Program-made: the position numbers and the translations under genes | Assembly: GCA_964617715.1 (NCBI GenBank) | Contig: CAZTZN010000256.1 | Location: forward strand, 1 to 5,927 | Direction: 5' to 3' | Origin: JALGVA01 sp964617715 | GTDB lineage: Bacteria > Armatimonadota > Zipacnadia > Zipacnadales > UBA5352 | DNA: 5,927 bases | Shown: positions 5,910 to 5,927 of the stretch, one piece after another | Numbering within the stretch: position 1 is the stretch's first letter | Layout of the letters: every line of letters starts with the position of its first letter | Notes under the pieces: generated by a model | The model's database searches: none | What the model was told of the DNA's origin: nothing | The model's input: the letters and a program-made list of their open reading frames with translations, nothing else

Positions 5910-5927
5910 CGTGCCGCCGGCGGCACG
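5910..5927. repeat. Perfect 18-bp palindrome at the window edge
   Basis: CGTGCCGCC followed at once by GGCGGCACG is an exact inverted repeat with no spacer, starting 19 bases after the DUF58 stop. It may be a terminator stem, a protein-binding site, or chance in GC-rich coding sequence. A GTG at 5901 opens a frame (MARRAAGGT) through it to the edge, so it may instead lie in the start of the next gene. Confidence 0.35.

Noticed and set aside
5901..5927. Start of a further gene at GTG 5901
   Set aside because: Only nine codons are visible, with no clear Shine-Dalgarno, so it cannot be told from chance; it is mentioned with the palindrome only.

Overview
The window is a gene-dense, strongly GC-rich stretch of bacterial chromosome with every convincing gene on the + strand. 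Codons end mostly in G or C. Intergenic gaps are short except for one of about 270 bases, and GTG and TTG starts appear beside ATG. I see no insertion sequence, tRNA, rRNA, CRISPR array or phage gene. The lineage cannot be fixed from this sequence. The mix of a DUF4139/coiled-coil protein, a PHP-type metallohydrolase, a MoxR-associated type DUF58 protein and a stand-alone NifU/IscU scaffold would fit a free-living, high-GC, poorly cultured phylum (Armatimonadota- or Planctomycetota-like), but that is a guess.

Region 1 (1-1091): the 3' part of a gene for a DUF4139-domain protein with a long C-terminal coiled coil, followed by a perfect 13-bp GC-rich hairpin that probably ends this transcription unit.

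Region 2 (1092-4257): four tightly spaced genes that look like one operon. They encode a PHP-domain metal-dependent hydrolase, a small single-domain cupin, a 97-residue protein I cannot name (GTG start behind a perfect GGAGG), and a parvulin/SurA-like lipoprotein. The lipoprotein's PPIase domain has lost both family histidines, so it may act as a chaperone more than as an isomerase. No obvious shared pathway links the four.

Region 3 (4258-4526): a non-coding spacer with a possible terminator hairpin and a clear housekeeping-type promoter (TTGCCG, 18 bp, TATAAT) that should give a leader of about 56 nt for the next gene.

Region 4 (4527-5927): a NifU/IscU-type Fe-S scaffold gene, then, after only 3 bases, a DUF58 protein with an intact MIDAS-type motif and a TTG start. 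The window closes on a perfect 18-bp palindrome just past the DUF58 stop.

Overall this reads as ordinary core and accessory chromosome. I did not find a convincing new multi-gene system. The points most worth checking are the histidine-less parvulin, the unnamed 97-residue operon member, and the cysteine-desulfurase-free NifU gene coupled to DUF58.
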